Of a stretch of DNA of 64,000 nucleotides, positions 54,673-63,650 are shown piece by piece. Location of the stretch: NCBI RefSeq assembly GCF_900113675.1, contig NZ_FOQE01000001.1, positions 78,407 to 142,406 of the forward strand, written 5' to 3'. This DNA comes from Pisciglobus halotolerans. GTDB lineage: Bacteria > Bacillota > Bacilli > Lactobacillales > Carnobacteriaceae. Below the pieces are notes generated by a model, which was given only the letters and a program-made list of their open reading frames with translations, was not told where the DNA came from and did no database searches. The translations under genes were made by a program, and so were the position numbers. Position 1 is the first letter of the stretch. Every line of letters starts with the position of its first letter.

Positions 54673-54698
54673 TTATCGGAAAAAATAACAAAACTTTA
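54673..54698 (-). promoter_or_regulatory. Sigma-D promoter of the distal chemoreceptor
   Basis: Minus strand TAAA (54698-54695), 14 bases, TCCGATAA (54680-54673), one base shorter than the usual spacing. It lies about 120 bases upstream of the receptor gene and links this locus to the flagellar regulon. Confidence 0.75.
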
Positions 54699-54972
54699 AG
54701 AACCTCTTTCTCTTTTTTATAGCCCTGAAAAGAAAAGGTTAAACCCTATATTATAATGACCTTGGCTGAATCTCTTCAAAAAACTCATTGCCGTTATTTT
54801 TCCCACAACGCTTTTTGACCTTTCTTCTAGAATGTGTTATGCTGACTTAAAATTTTATCTTGCTGGGGTTCTACTGTCACCGGACAAAGAATCCTTTAAG
54901 GCACTATTTACTTTTGTCGTTAGGTCTTGGACAAAAGAGGTAGTGTTCTTTTATTTTGAAAGGAGCAAAGCT

Positions 54973-56316
54973 ATGTCATCAATGAATCTTTTAGATCAAC
55001 CGCTGCATAAGTCTTTTATTCATTATGTTTCTTTGAGCTTATTTAGTATGTTTGGTTTATCTTTATATATTTTAGCGGACACTTTTTTTGTTGCCAATGG
55101 TGTTGGTCAAGACGGTTTGACTGCTTTGAATGTAGTCATTCCCATTTACAATGTACTAAATGGCATCGGCTTGATGTTGGGTTTAGGTGGTGCTACCCGA
55201 TACGCTATTTCACATGGCGAACAGCAAGCGGAAAAAGGAAATCAAATTTTTACAGCTACCTTTTTTATAGGGACCATCATTGGAATAGGAATAACGATCG
55301 TGGGTATGTTGTTTGCCAAGCCATTACTGACATTCTTAGGTGCAAGCGGTGAAATTCTTCCATTGGCTACCGATTACTTCAGTTTGATTCTTTTCTTCTC
55401 AGTCTTTTTTATCGTCAATGATATCGTTGTCTGCTTTGTACGCAACGATGGCAACCCAAATCTATCAATGGCGGGTATGCTGATTGGCAGTTTAGCGAAC
55501 ATTGTTTTAGATTATTTGTTTATTTTCCCTTTACAAATGGGCATGAAAGGAGCTGCCTTAGCGACTGTCACTTCCCCCATGATTAGTTTGTTAATCTTGA
55601 CTTTGCATAAGCGTTCCTCCACGAGAAAACTATCTTTTGTTCGATTCAAATGGAAAAAAGAAGATATCTTCTCTACTTTTTCTTTAGGATTTCCTTCTTT
55701 TATTACCGAATTTTCTTCAGGACTGGTCATTTTCCTATTCAATAAAGTGATCCTCACGCTTGTAGGCAATATCGGTGTGGCTGCTTATGGCATCATTGCT
55801 AATATTTCACTTGTTTGCGTAGCGATATTTACAGGGATTGGACAAGGAATCCAACCTCTAGCCAGTATCAACTTTGGCGCTCGAAGACAAGACAACATTT
55901 CGAAATTGATGATTTACGGGTTTTCGCTGACTTTACTGATTGGTCTATTGTTTTATAGTATAGGGCTTCTCTATGCTGACCCTATTATTCAATGGTTTAA
56001 CAGCGAAGGCAGTGCTCAACTCGCTGCTATAACTAAAAAAGGGATTCATCTGTATTTCATCGCCTTTCTATTTATGGGTATCAACATTGTGTCCATTGCT
56101 TTCTTTTCAGCAGTAGCAAAACCAAGACAGTCCTTCATTCTTTCTCTTTTAAGAGGATTGGTATTGATCATACCATTGCTTTTATTATTCTCTTCTTTGT
56201 TTGAACTGACTGGCGTTTGGTTGACGATACCGTTCACGGAAGTTTTGACTTTAGTACTAACACTATTCTTTTTAAAACGCTACTTTGAAACGCCCAAAAA
56301 TCATCAATTAAAATAA
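54973..56316 (+). CDS. MATE-family multidrug efflux transporter
   Basis: A 447-residue transporter with about twelve helices that exports drugs or toxic metabolites by cation antiport. MATE features include FVANGVGQDGLTALNVVIP, LGASGEILPLATDYF and IGQGIQPLASINFGAR. The start at 54973 (MSSMNLLD) is taken because AAAGGAGC precedes it; the open frame runs 47 codons further upstream but without such a site. Which substrates it moves is unknown. Confidence 0.88.
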   Translation: MSSMNLLDQPLHKSFIHYVSLSLFSMFGLSLYILADTFFVANGVGQDGLTALNVVIPIYNVLNGIGLMLGLGGATRYAISHGEQQAEKGNQIFTATFFIGTIIGIGITIVGMLFAKPLLTFLGASGEILPLATDYFSLILFFSVFFIVNDIVVCFVRNDGNPNLSMAGMLIGSLANIVLDYLFIFPLQMGMKGAALATVTSPMISLLILTLHKRSSTRKLSFVRFKWKKEDIFSTFSLGFPSFITEFSSGLVIFLFNKVILTLVGNIGVAAYGIIANISLVCVAIFTGIGQGIQPLASINFGARRQDNISKLMIYGFSLTLLIGLLFYSIGLLYADPIIQWFNSEGSAQLAAITKKGIHLYFIAFLFMGINIVSIAFFSAVAKPRQSFILSLLRGLVLIIPLLLLFSSLFELTGVWLTIPFTEVLTLVLTLFFLKRYFETPKNHQLK

Positions 56317-56322
56317 CGGATC

Positions 56323-56367
56323 AAAGCGCAGGCCGATTTTCACATCAGGCAGGCGCTTTTTCCTTTT
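56323..56367 (+). terminator. Terminator of the MATE gene
   Basis: AAAGCGC and GCGCTTT pair with a long loop of about 23 bases, followed by TTTCC and TTTTT. Bases 56368-56617 hold no recognised gene; the P-type ATPase promoter should lie there. Confidence 0.6.
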
Positions 56368-56617
56368 TCAAAAATTTCTAGTGATGAAGTCAGAATCAAT
56401 TTAACGTTCAAGTTGATGCGATCGGATGCTCATAACTGAGAAGAAATCAATTAAACACTCGTTTAGCCGTTAGTTGGCCTCTTTTTATTTGTTATCCTTG
56501 TTTCTTGTGAAATTCATTTCATTAATAACCCAAATATCAGTATAACGGCGTTTATTCTCTTACATAAAAGTGTTAAGATTAAGATAGAAACATCACAAGT
56601 GAAAGGGATGGATAAAT

Positions 56618-58504
56618 ATGAGCAACTTGTTAAAGCAAAATCGTCCCATGATCGCTACGATCACTAGCGGACTTTTGATTTTGCTAGGGATCCTGCTTTC
56701 TTACCTGCAATTTTTCTCAGCTTCTGTTGTGATCTACTTGCTGTCTTTTTTGATTGGTGGTTTTTATCAGGCAAAAGAAGGTTTCATTGATACTTTCACA
56801 AATAAGCATCTAAACGTAGATATCTTAATGGTGTTAGCTGCGGTGGGGGCTTCTCTTATTGGTTATTGGATGGAAGGCGCGTTGTTGATTTTTATTTTTT
56901 CTCTTAGCGGCTCGCTTGAAGTTTACGCCACCAATAAAAGTAAAAGCGCAATTGCTGATTTGATGCGGTTGACACCAGAAACTGCTCAGCTGATCCAACC
57001 CGATCACTCTACTGTAACGGTTGGTTTGGATCAAGTAGCGATCGGCGATCAATTACTTGTTCCGAAAGGGTCTGCCATTCCTATTGATGGCGTTTTAACT
57101 TCTGCCACTGCTTTGATCGACGAGGCAGCGATTACGGGAGAAGCCATTCCAGTTGAAAAAAACGAAAAAGCTGAACTGATCGGTGGAACCCTTAATTTAG
57201 GGGAAGCCTTTTCCATGCAAGTTACAAAAGATCAATCGCATACCCTTTTTGCCAAAATCGTCCGTTTGGTCGAAGAAGCGCAAAGCGTGCCTTCAAAAAC
57301 AGCCACTTTCCTTGAAAAAATCGAAAATACTTATGTAAAAGCCGTGCTTATTTTTGTACCTGTTATGATTGCTGTTTTCTACTTTCTTTTCCACTGGTCA
57401 TTTGAAGAAGCTTTTTATCGCGGCATGGTTTTGCTGACGGTCGCCTCACCTTGCGCACTGGTGGCTTCGGCTACTCCGGCTGCTTTATCGGCTATTTCCA
57501 ATGCCGCAAAAAAAGGCATGTTGTTCAAAGGCGGTTCTTATATGGAAAACTTTGGCGAATTAGATGCCATTGCCTTTGATAAGACGGGCACACTCACAGA
57601 AGGAAAACCCTACATCACAGACAGTTTTTTCAAAGATCAAACTGAAAAAGAACAGATCCTAGCTCATCTCGTCGCGATTGAAAAGCATTCTACCCATCCC
57701 CTTGCAGAAGCAGTGGTAACGGCGTTTAAAGACCAGCTATCAGCTTCTGTTCATCCTGATCATTTGGAAGACAAGACAGGTTTTGGTTTAATCGGCACCT
57801 TTGGCCACAGCAGCTGGTATGTTGGGAAAAAAAGCTTTGTTCTGAAAGACAATGAAACAGCTTTTTCAAAACAAGCCGAACAGCTTCAAAAAGAGGGAAA
57901 AACAGTCATTTATGTCAGCCGTGATCAAGAAGTGCTTGCCTATTTTGGCTTGATGGATCAGCCAAAAGAAGGAGCGAAAGAAATGATTCAATTCTTTAAA
58001 CAACAAGGTGTTCGAACGATTTTGATCACAGGCGATCAGGAAGCTACTGGCCAAACGATCGGTACGGCTCTAGGAATCGATGAAATTTATGCCAACACAT
58101 TGCCAGATGAAAAAGCTGAATTGATTTTATCCTTACAAGAAAAGTACGGGATCGTTGCAATGGTAGGCGACGGCGTCAATGATGCGCCAGCTTTGGCAAA
58201 TGCTTCGATTGGTGTTGCCATGGGAGCAGGAACGGACATCGCCATGGAATCAGCTGATGTCGTTCTTGTACAAAATGATTTAGATCAACTGACCTTTAGT
58301 TATCAATTATCCAAGCAACTAAAAAACATTACTTTTCAAAATATCGTTTTCTCTATCAGCGTCATCCTGCTGCTGATCATCAGCAATATCTTCCAAGTGA
58401 TCACGCTGCCTCTAGGCGTAATCGGTCACGAAGGCAGTACCATTTTAGTAATTTTGAATGGTTTGCGGCTGCTTTCTTCCAAAAAAGGACTAAGAAGAGC
58501 TTAA
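56618..58504 (+). CDS. P1B-4 type metal-exporting ATPase (PfeT/ZosA/CoaT-like)
   Basis: A 628-residue P-type ATPase with six to eight helices and no N-terminal metal-binding domain. The helix-6 motif is SPC (VASPCALVASATP) and the last helices have HEGSTILVILNGLRL; together these define the P1B-4 group (Co, Fe(II) or Zn efflux). DKTGTLTEG, TGEAIP and GDGVNDAP are intact. In Bacillus and Listeria such proteins export ferrous iron under PerR or Fur control. I could not find a convincing operator in 56368-56617. It is tail to tail with copZ. Confidence 0.92.
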   Translation: MSNLLKQNRPMIATITSGLLILLGILLSYLQFFSASVVIYLLSFLIGGFYQAKEGFIDTFTNKHLNVDILMVLAAVGASLIGYWMEGALLIFIFSLSGSLEVYATNKSKSAIADLMRLTPETAQLIQPDHSTVTVGLDQVAIGDQLLVPKGSAIPIDGVLTSATALIDEAAITGEAIPVEKNEKAELIGGTLNLGEAFSMQVTKDQSHTLFAKIVRLVEEAQSVPSKTATFLEKIENTYVKAVLIFVPVMIAVFYFLFHWSFEEAFYRGMVLLTVASPCALVASATPAALSAISNAAKKGMLFKGGSYMENFGELDAIAFDKTGTLTEGKPYITDSFFKDQTEKEQILAHLVAIEKHSTHPLAEAVVTAFKDQLSASVHPDHLEDKTGFGLIGTFGHSSWYVGKKSFVLKDNETAFSKQAEQLQKEGKTVIYVSRDQEVLAYFGLMDQPKEGAKEMIQFFKQQGVRTILITGDQEATGQTIGTALGIDEIYANTLPDEKAELILSLQEKYGIVAMVGDGVNDAPALANASIGVAMGAGTDIAMESADVVLVQNDLDQLTFSYQLSKQLKNITFQNIVFSISVILLLIISNIFQVITLPLGVIGHEGSTILVILNGLRLLSSKKGLRRA

Positions 58505-58570
58505 AAATAGGCCTTCATTGTTGAGATTGAAGTGTTATAAAAAAGTTTGCAACTCGCATCACGTATAATA

Positions 58571-58622
58571 AAAAAGCAGCTGCAAAAACAGAGGGTTTCT
58601 CTGCCTTGCAACTGCTCTTTTA
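58571..58622. terminator. Bidirectional terminator between the ATPase gene and copZ
   Basis: AGCAG and TGCAA, plus CAGAG, pair in order with CTCTG, TTGCA and CTGCT, giving a long stem flanked by an A run and a T run. It closes both convergent units. Confidence 0.88.
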
Positions 58623-58632
58623 GTCTTTTCAT

Positions 58633-58836
58633 TTAGCCGACTACTTCATAGGGTGTATCAGCTAATGCTTCTTTAAAGGCTGAAGTTGGAATGTCTTTTT
58701 CACTTTCCACAATAGCTTGTTGATTTTCCAAGTCAATCACTGCGCGTTCTACACCAGAAACAGCTTCAAATTTCTTAGAGACGGTATTTGCGCATCCTTC
58801 ACATTTCATTCCTGCGATTTTCATTTCTTTTTTCAT
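58633..58836 (-). CDS. copZ: Copper chaperone CopZ
   Basis: A 67-residue HMA-domain protein with the copper site GMKCEGC and the typical beta-alpha-beta pattern (VSKKFEAVSGVERAVIDLE). In Enterococcus hirae CopZ carries Cu(I) to the CopY repressor. It lies 74 bases after copY, in the same direction. Ribosome binding site AAAGGAG. No copper ATPase gene follows it in this operon, unlike the E. hirae copYZAB arrangement. Confidence 0.92.
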   Translation of the reverse strand: MKKEMKIAGMKCEGCANTVSKKFEAVSGVERAVIDLENQQAIVESEKDIPTSAFKEALADTPYEVVG

Positions 58837-58910
58837 TCTTCATTCTCTCCTTTTATTATTTTCTATCAGAAGAAGTTATTTTTTTGATAACGTCTTCTTC
58901 CTTCTTCTCT

Positions 58911-59363
58911 TTATGCTTCATCATAACTTGCCTTGCAATTACATTGCCCTGGTGTACATTTACAAGAAACTTCTGTCACCGCTTCTTGTTTCTTTTGTTG
59001 CAATACTTTTTCTAGTAGCCCCACATCATCGAAACTCAGCTCAGCTTCTTCTAAAAGGTAGGCAAGCGTCTTCCCTGCTTTTTTATTGCAAATATGTTCA
59101 AAAAAGGCGGAAGACTTCTCTTCTACACTTTCTTCTTCACTAACTGCTGCTTGGTACAAATACTTGTTGCCTTCTGGTTTTGCTTGTAACATCCCTTTTT
59201 CAACGAGACGTCCGATCAGCGTTTTTATTGTTGCTGGTTTCCAATTCATTTTGCTTTCTAAAATGGCAATGATTTCTCGACTCGTTGTCTGTTTATTTGT
59301 CCATACGACTCGCATGACTTCCCACTCTGCATCAGAGATGGTTGCACGTTCTTTTGTTTTCAT
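58911..59363 (-). CDS. copY: Copper-responsive repressor CopY
   Basis: A 150-residue BlaI/CopY-family repressor: winged helix (ATISDAEWEVMRVVWTNKQ, KPATIKTLIGRLVEKGML) and a C-terminal CxCx4CxC copper/zinc site (CKCTPGQCNC). The start at 59363 follows GGAGG; a longer frame adds seven residues. Two cop-box-like sites lie in its promoter, so it should repress itself and copZ. Confidence 0.93.
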   Translation of the reverse strand: MKTKERATISDAEWEVMRVVWTNKQTTSREIIAILESKMNWKPATIKTLIGRLVEKGMLQAKPEGNKYLYQAAVSEEESVEEKSSAFFEHICNKKAGKTLAYLLEEAELSFDDVGLLEKVLQQKKQEAVTEVSCKCTPGQCNCKASYDEA

Positions 59364-59391
59364 TTCTTTACCTCCGATTCTCATAGAAATT

Positions 59392-59448
59392 TACGTTTGT
59401 AAATTCTTCATTTATCTATAGTTTACATTTGTAGTCGTGTTTTGTCAA
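59392..59448 (-). promoter_or_regulatory. Promoter with two cop boxes upstream of copY
   Basis: Minus strand TTGACA (59448-59443), 17 bases, TAAACT (59425-59420). The box TACATTTGTA (59424-59433) matches the TACAnnTGTA cop box exactly and overlaps the -10. A second box, TACGTTTGTA (59392-59401), differs at one base. Confidence 0.88.
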
Positions 59449-59554
59449 GTCTTCTTCTTGTAAAATTTATTCAAAAAGTAGACTTTTTCTTTGTTCAAGG
59501 TCCTTTTTATAGTAAACTTAAAAAAACCGTTTTAACGAATAGGAGGGGAAAATA

Positions 59555-60133
59555 TTGAATCACACGGCACTAAAATTTTCAACATACCAACAGATTGAAG
59601 GCGAACGGATCTTATTGCGTCCTGTTAAACTAGCAGATGCAGAGGATATGTTTGAATATGCTTCAAATGAAGAAACAACGCGCTTTGTTTTCGAAGCGCA
59701 CAAAAATTTGGAAGAGACAAAAGAATCGATCGCTTCTTTCTTTTTAAAAAGTCCTTTTGGAAAGTACGCCATCGTTTTGAAACAAACCAATAAAATGATC
59801 GGCACGATTGACTTGCGCACAGAAGAAGAACATAAAAAAGGAGAATTAGGTTACACGCTTCATCAAAATTATCAAGGCCACGGCTACATGACAGAAGCTG
59901 GCTACCTTATTTTGGATTTTGGTTTTCAAATTCTAGAGTTAGAACGCATTGCTGCTTTCCATGATGCTCGAAATCCTGCTTCTGGAAAAGTTATGCAACG
60001 ATTAGGAATGAAATATGAAGGAACACTTAGAAAAAACCGTGTGCATAAAGGCCAATCTGTTGACGATATTTGTTATGCTATTTTGAAAGAAGAGTACAAA
60101 AAAAGATTTGATTCAATTACTAAAAAAATGTGA
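59555..60133 (+). CDS. GNAT-family N-acetyltransferase (RimJ/RimL type)
   Basis: A 192-residue acetyltransferase that uses acetyl-CoA. RILLRPVKLADAEDMFEYASNEET at the start is typical of the RimJ/RimL branch, and GELGYTLHQNYQGHGYMTEAG is the acetyl-CoA loop. The start is TTG at 59555 with AGGAGGGG 6 bases upstream. Promoter TTGTTC, 16 bases, TAAACT (59491-59518). Substrate is unknown: ribosomal protein, other protein or small molecule. Confidence 0.88.
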   Translation: MNHTALKFSTYQQIEGERILLRPVKLADAEDMFEYASNEETTRFVFEAHKNLEETKESIASFFLKSPFGKYAIVLKQTNKMIGTIDLRTEEEHKKGELGYTLHQNYQGHGYMTEAGYLILDFGFQILELERIAAFHDARNPASGKVMQRLGMKYEGTLRKNRVHKGQSVDDICYAILKEEYKKRFDSITKKM

Positions 60134-60164
60134 ATTTCTCTACATTTTGATTGTTAGTAATTAT

Positions 60165-60193
60165 TTGAAAGCGATACCTTTAACTGGTAAACT
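60165..60193 (+). promoter_or_regulatory. Promoter of the YfcC-type transporter gene
   Basis: TTGAAA (60165-60170), 17 bases, TAAACT (60188-60193), about 37 bases upstream of the start codon, which has AGGAGG in front. Confidence 0.65.
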
Positions 60194-60229
60194 AGAAGTG
60201 AACTATTATAATATACAGGAGGTTTTATC

Positions 60230-61735
60230 ATGGAAGCGAGTCAAAGAAAAAAAAGATTCAAAATGCCATCATCTTATACTGTATTATTTCTCATCATTCT
60301 CGTTATCGCTATTCTTACTTGGTTTGTTCCAGCTGGGGATTATAATGTAGACGATGCAGGAAATATTATCTCAGGTACTTATCATACCGTTGAACAGCAT
60401 CCTCAAGGTTTGTGGGATGTCTTTATGGCGCCTGTCAAAGGAATGATCGGAACCGATACGACGCAAGGGGCGATCGAAGTATCTCTTTTCATTTTGATCG
60501 TTGGGGGATTTTTAGGCGTAGTCAACCGAACAGGGGCATTAGATACGGGGATCGCTCAAGTCGTTAGCAACTACAAAGGAAAAGAGAAATTACTCATTCC
60601 GATTCTCATGCTGATTTTTGCTTTAGGCGGAACGTCTTATGGAATGGCGGAAGAAACGGTTGCCTTTTATCCGTTGATCATTCCAGTGATGGTGGCGGTA
60701 GGATTTGATACACTTGTCGCTGTATCTGTGGTCCTTTTGGGAGCTGGGGTAGGGGTGCTGGCTTCTACCGTTAACCCATTTGCTACAGGCGTTGCTTCTC
60801 AAGCTTTAGGACTCAGCTTAGGGGACGGGATTCTCTGGCGTGCGATTTTCTTCGTTGTGATGTATGTGATCGCAGTTTTATATGTTTACCGTTACGCTGT
60901 GAAAGTTGAAAAAGATCCTAAAAACTCATTGATCTATGAAGATTTTGAAGCCAACCGCAAAAAGTTTGCGGTATCTGGGAACAAAGAAACAATGACTGGT
61001 CGTCAAAAAGTTGTCATGGTGCTTTTCGGACTTTCTTTCTTCATTATGATCCTCAGCTTAATTCCATGGTCTACATTGAATGAAAATTGGACGTTCTTTG
61101 AAACGCTAAACAATTGGTTGATGGGATTACCTGTTGTTGGTACTGTACTTGGTCAACAAATGGTTGCGCTTGGTAACTGGTACTTTATGGAGATCACCAT
61201 GCTCTTCCTATTAATGGCGATCGTGATCGGCCTTTACTACCGTATTCCTGAAGAAGAGATCGTCTCTTCTTTCATTGAAGGTGCTGCAGAGTTGCTTGGC
61301 GTAGCCTTGATCGTAGCCTTAGCTCGTGGTATTCAAGTTGTCATGAACGAAGGAATGATCACAGCAACGATCTTGCACTTAGGCGAACAAAATCTATCTT
61401 CATTATCGCCTGTATTATTCTCCATTTTGACTTATATTTTCTATATTCCAATGTCCTTCCTTATCCCTTCTACGTCGGGCTTAGCCTCTGCTACAATGGG
61501 GATCATGGGACCTTTAGGATCATTTGCAGATGTTCCGCAACATGTTGTTGTTACTGCCTATCAATCTGCAAGCGGGATCGTCAATTTGATCACACCAACA
61601 TCAGGGGTTGTCATGGGGGCTTTAGCTATTGCCGGTATCGAATTGACAACATGGTGGAAATTTACAGCTAAACTGCTCGTCATCATCTTCATCGCTTCAT
61701 GTGTCATTTTAGGAGTGGCAGCTGTTATTGGCTAA
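60230..61735 (+). CDS. YfcC-family (ArcD-like/DcuC-like) transporter
   Basis: A 501-residue transporter with about twelve helices. FKMPSSYTVLFLIILVIAIL at the start, GGTSYGMAEETVAFYPLIIPV and STVNPFATGVAS are marks of the YfcC family. Members are annotated as basic amino acid antiporters or C4-dicarboxylate-type carriers. Its neighbours (ArcR-like regulator, carbamate kinase, amino acid antiporter) make arginine, ornithine or agmatine-related transport likely. It is convergent with the regulator gene and shares a terminator with it. Confidence 0.87.
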   Translation: MEASQRKKRFKMPSSYTVLFLIILVIAILTWFVPAGDYNVDDAGNIISGTYHTVEQHPQGLWDVFMAPVKGMIGTDTTQGAIEVSLFILIVGGFLGVVNRTGALDTGIAQVVSNYKGKEKLLIPILMLIFALGGTSYGMAEETVAFYPLIIPVMVAVGFDTLVAVSVVLLGAGVGVLASTVNPFATGVASQALGLSLGDGILWRAIFFVVMYVIAVLYVYRYAVKVEKDPKNSLIYEDFEANRKKFAVSGNKETMTGRQKVVMVLFGLSFFIMILSLIPWSTLNENWTFFETLNNWLMGLPVVGTVLGQQMVALGNWYFMEITMLFLLMAIVIGLYYRIPEEEIVSSFIEGAAELLGVALIVALARGIQVVMNEGMITATILHLGEQNLSSLSPVLFSILTYIFYIPMSFLIPSTSGLASATMGIMGPLGSFADVPQHVVVTAYQSASGIVNLITPTSGVVMGALAIAGIELTTWWKFTAKLLVIIFIASCVILGVAAVIG

Positions 61736-61813
61736 CAAGATAACAATATGATGTTTAGTATGCTCTGTGTAGCGCTCATACTAAAAAAATTTGAAATTTC
61801 ATCATAAATAGTA

Positions 61814-61845
61814 AAAGGAGTTGGATAGATTCCAACTCCTTTTTA
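61814..61845. terminator. Bidirectional terminator between the transporter and the ArcR-like gene
   Basis: AAAAGGAGTTGG and CCAACTCCTTTT form a 12-bp stem with a 7-base loop and T runs on both sides. It overlaps the end of the ArcR-like gene by a few bases. Confidence 0.88.
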
Positions 61846-62550
61846 GTCTTCTGAATAATGTCTAAAAAATGCAATATCTTTAAATGTAAATAATTTATGT
61901 TGATGATCTAATTTGCCCATTTCTTTTAACTGACGAATTTTATTTCCCACTGTTTCTCTTGAACAACCACTGATTGTTGCAACTTCGCAAATGGTGATAG
62001 GGTAAGGCACCTTTATCTCTGCGTTGTTTTCTGGTTCCCCTAATTCATCCATCAACAGAGACAAGGACTTGATCACCCTGCTGCTTCCACTAGAAACCAC
62101 CAGAAACTGAATTCGTTCTTCATGTTCTTTTAAAATTGTAGATAACCGTTTATAAAAATAAAGCAATTGCTTAGCATTATTTGCGAGTAATTCTTCAAAC
62201 AATTCTGCAGAAAAGTAATAGAGTTCAATATCTGTCAGTGCATATGCGGAATAATGGTAAACGTCGTCAGAAAAAAGTTCCCCATACGGAAATAGTTTAT
62301 CTTTTTTTACATAGCTCGTATACATGTAGACGGCACTTTGATCATAGCGTTCCAACTTAACCAGTCCATCGATAAGATAGAAAACTTTATCCCGCTTATC
62401 ACCTTCGTCAAATAATACTTGCCCTTTTTTGTATTTCCGTAGACGCATACTTTTTTTCAGTCGTCTAAACTCTTCTGCTGTAAAATCAGCAAACACGCGT
62501 TTATTTCTCAATTCTTCTTTATTTCTGCTTTTCTCATGAGCTGTGACCAT
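61843..62550 (-). CDS. ArcR-like Crp/Fnr-family regulator
   Basis: A 235-residue Crp/Fnr protein: cNMP-binding-type domain (KKGQVLFDEGDKRDKVFYLIDGLVKLERYD, about 38-70) and a winged helix (TICEVATISGCSRETVGNKIRQLKEMGKL). There are no N-terminal Cys clusters as in FNR. It is close to arcC in an order like the arcABCR-D clusters of lactic acid bacteria. It likely activates the arginine or agmatine genes next to it. A TATAAT box lies at 62601-62596, so it also has its own promoter. Ribosome binding site GGTGA. Confidence 0.85.
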   Translation of the reverse strand: MVTAHEKSRNKEELRNKRVFADFTAEEFRRLKKSMRLRKYKKGQVLFDEGDKRDKVFYLIDGLVKLERYDQSAVYMYTSYVKKDKLFPYGELFSDDVYHYSAYALTDIELYYFSAELFEELLANNAKQLLYFYKRLSTILKEHEERIQFLVVSSGSSRVIKSLSLLMDELGEPENNAEIKVPYPITICEVATISGCSRETVGNKIRQLKEMGKLDHQHKLFTFKDIAFFRHYSED

Positions 62551-62608
62551 TTACAATCACCTACCGACTTTCTTTCCCTATTTTCTTACTCGTTCATTAT
62601 AGCACAAA

Positions 62609-62644
62609 AGCGCAAAGGAAAGGATTCTGCCTTTGCTTTGCGCT
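62609..62644 (-). terminator. Terminator after the carbamate kinase gene
   Basis: AGCGCAAAG and CTTTGCGCT form a 9-bp stem, extended by inner AAGG/CCTT pairing, followed by TTTTG on the minus strand. It lies 41 bases after arcC and before the ArcR-like promoter, so termination may be partial. Confidence 0.72.
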
Positions 62645-62684
62645 CTAAATTGTTTTAGTTTCTGTTCAATAAACGTTTTTACAA

Positions 62685-63644
62685 TTAAGCTTTATCTGCT
62701 GTAATGATCGTTCCGCCTTCTTCTGTCAAAACACCTTGGATATTTTCTAGTGACGTGATGATCGCTTTCCCTTCAGGATAACCTTCAACAAATTGAATCG
62801 CTGCCTCTACTTTTGGTAACATGCTGCCGGCTGCGAATTGATCTTCTTTGATGTATTGCTTCATTTCGCTGACTGAAACAGTTTCCAGTTTCTTTTGATC
62901 TGGTTTGTTGTAGTTGACATATACATTATCAACTCCTGTTAAAACAACAAGTAAGTCTGCTTTTACTAACTCTGCTAGTTTTTGAGAAGCAAAATCTTTA
63001 TCGATCACAGCTTCTACACCTTCGACTTGGCCATTTCTTTGAACAACTGGAATGCCGCCGCCGCCAACTGTAACAGTGATCACTCCAGCTTCAACCAACT
63101 GATCGATCACTTTATGTTCTTTGATGCTTACTGGTTTTGGTGATGGAACAACTTTACGCCAACCGCGACCTGCATCTTCTTTAAAGACAGCATCTGACTG
63201 TTGCATCTCTTTTTCTGCTTCTTCTTGAGTTAAGAATGGTCCGATCGGCTTACTTGGATTTTTAAAAGCTGCATCGTTTTCATCTACAACTACTTGAGTG
63301 ACAAGTGAGACAACTTCTTTATCCAGCTGACGGTCAGAAAGAACTTGATCCATTGCGTTTTGCAACCAATAGCCAATACTACCTTGTGTCATTGCTACAC
63401 AAGTGTCTAGCGGCATAGCTGGATTTTTTTCACTATTTGCAGCTTCTTGTTGTAATAACAAGTTTCCCACTTGAGGTCCGTTTCCATGAGAAATGATAAT
63501 GTCATCGCCATTTTCGATAAATTTTACAAGGTATTCTGCTGTACTTTTTAGTGCATCTTGTTGAGCTTGAGCACTTGCATCTGTTGAAAGGATCGCATTG
63601 CCGCCTAAAGCCACTACAATTTTTCTGTTTTTCATTTCCATCAC
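62685..63644 (-). CDS. arcC: Carbamate kinase
   Basis: A 319-residue enzyme that makes ATP from carbamoyl phosphate and ADP, the last step of arginine or agmatine breakdown. [10 protein letters not shown] at the N-terminus, [16 protein letters not shown], and [15 protein letters not shown] are the substrate-binding stretches. Length is standard. AAAGGAATG precedes the start. It lies 6 bases after a truncated antiporter gene, so the two are in one operon. Whether it is an arcC of the arginine deiminase pathway or the aguC of the agmatine pathway cannot be settled here. Confidence 0.94.
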   Translation of the reverse strand: MMEMKNRKIVVALGGNAILSTDASAQAQQDALKSTAEYLVKFIENGDDIIISHGNGPQVGNLLLQQEAANSEKNPAMPLDTCVAMTQGSIGYWLQNAMDQVLSDRQLDKEVVSLVTQVVVDENDAAFKNPSKPIGPFLTQEEAEKEMQQSDAVFKEDAGRGWRKVVPSPKPVSIKEHKVIDQLVEAGVITVTVGGGGIPVVQRNGQVEGVEAVIDKDFASQKLAELVKADLLVVLTGVDNVYVNYNKPDQKKLETVSVSEMKQYIKEDQFAAGSMLPKVEAAIQFVEGYPEGKAIITSLENIQGVLTEEGGTIITADKA

Positions 63645-63650
63645 ATTCCT

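Noticed and set aside
54832..54972. 47-codon N-terminal extension of the MATE protein
   Set aside because: MATE proteins start at the helix after MSSMNLLD, and AAAGGAGC precedes the ATG at 54973.
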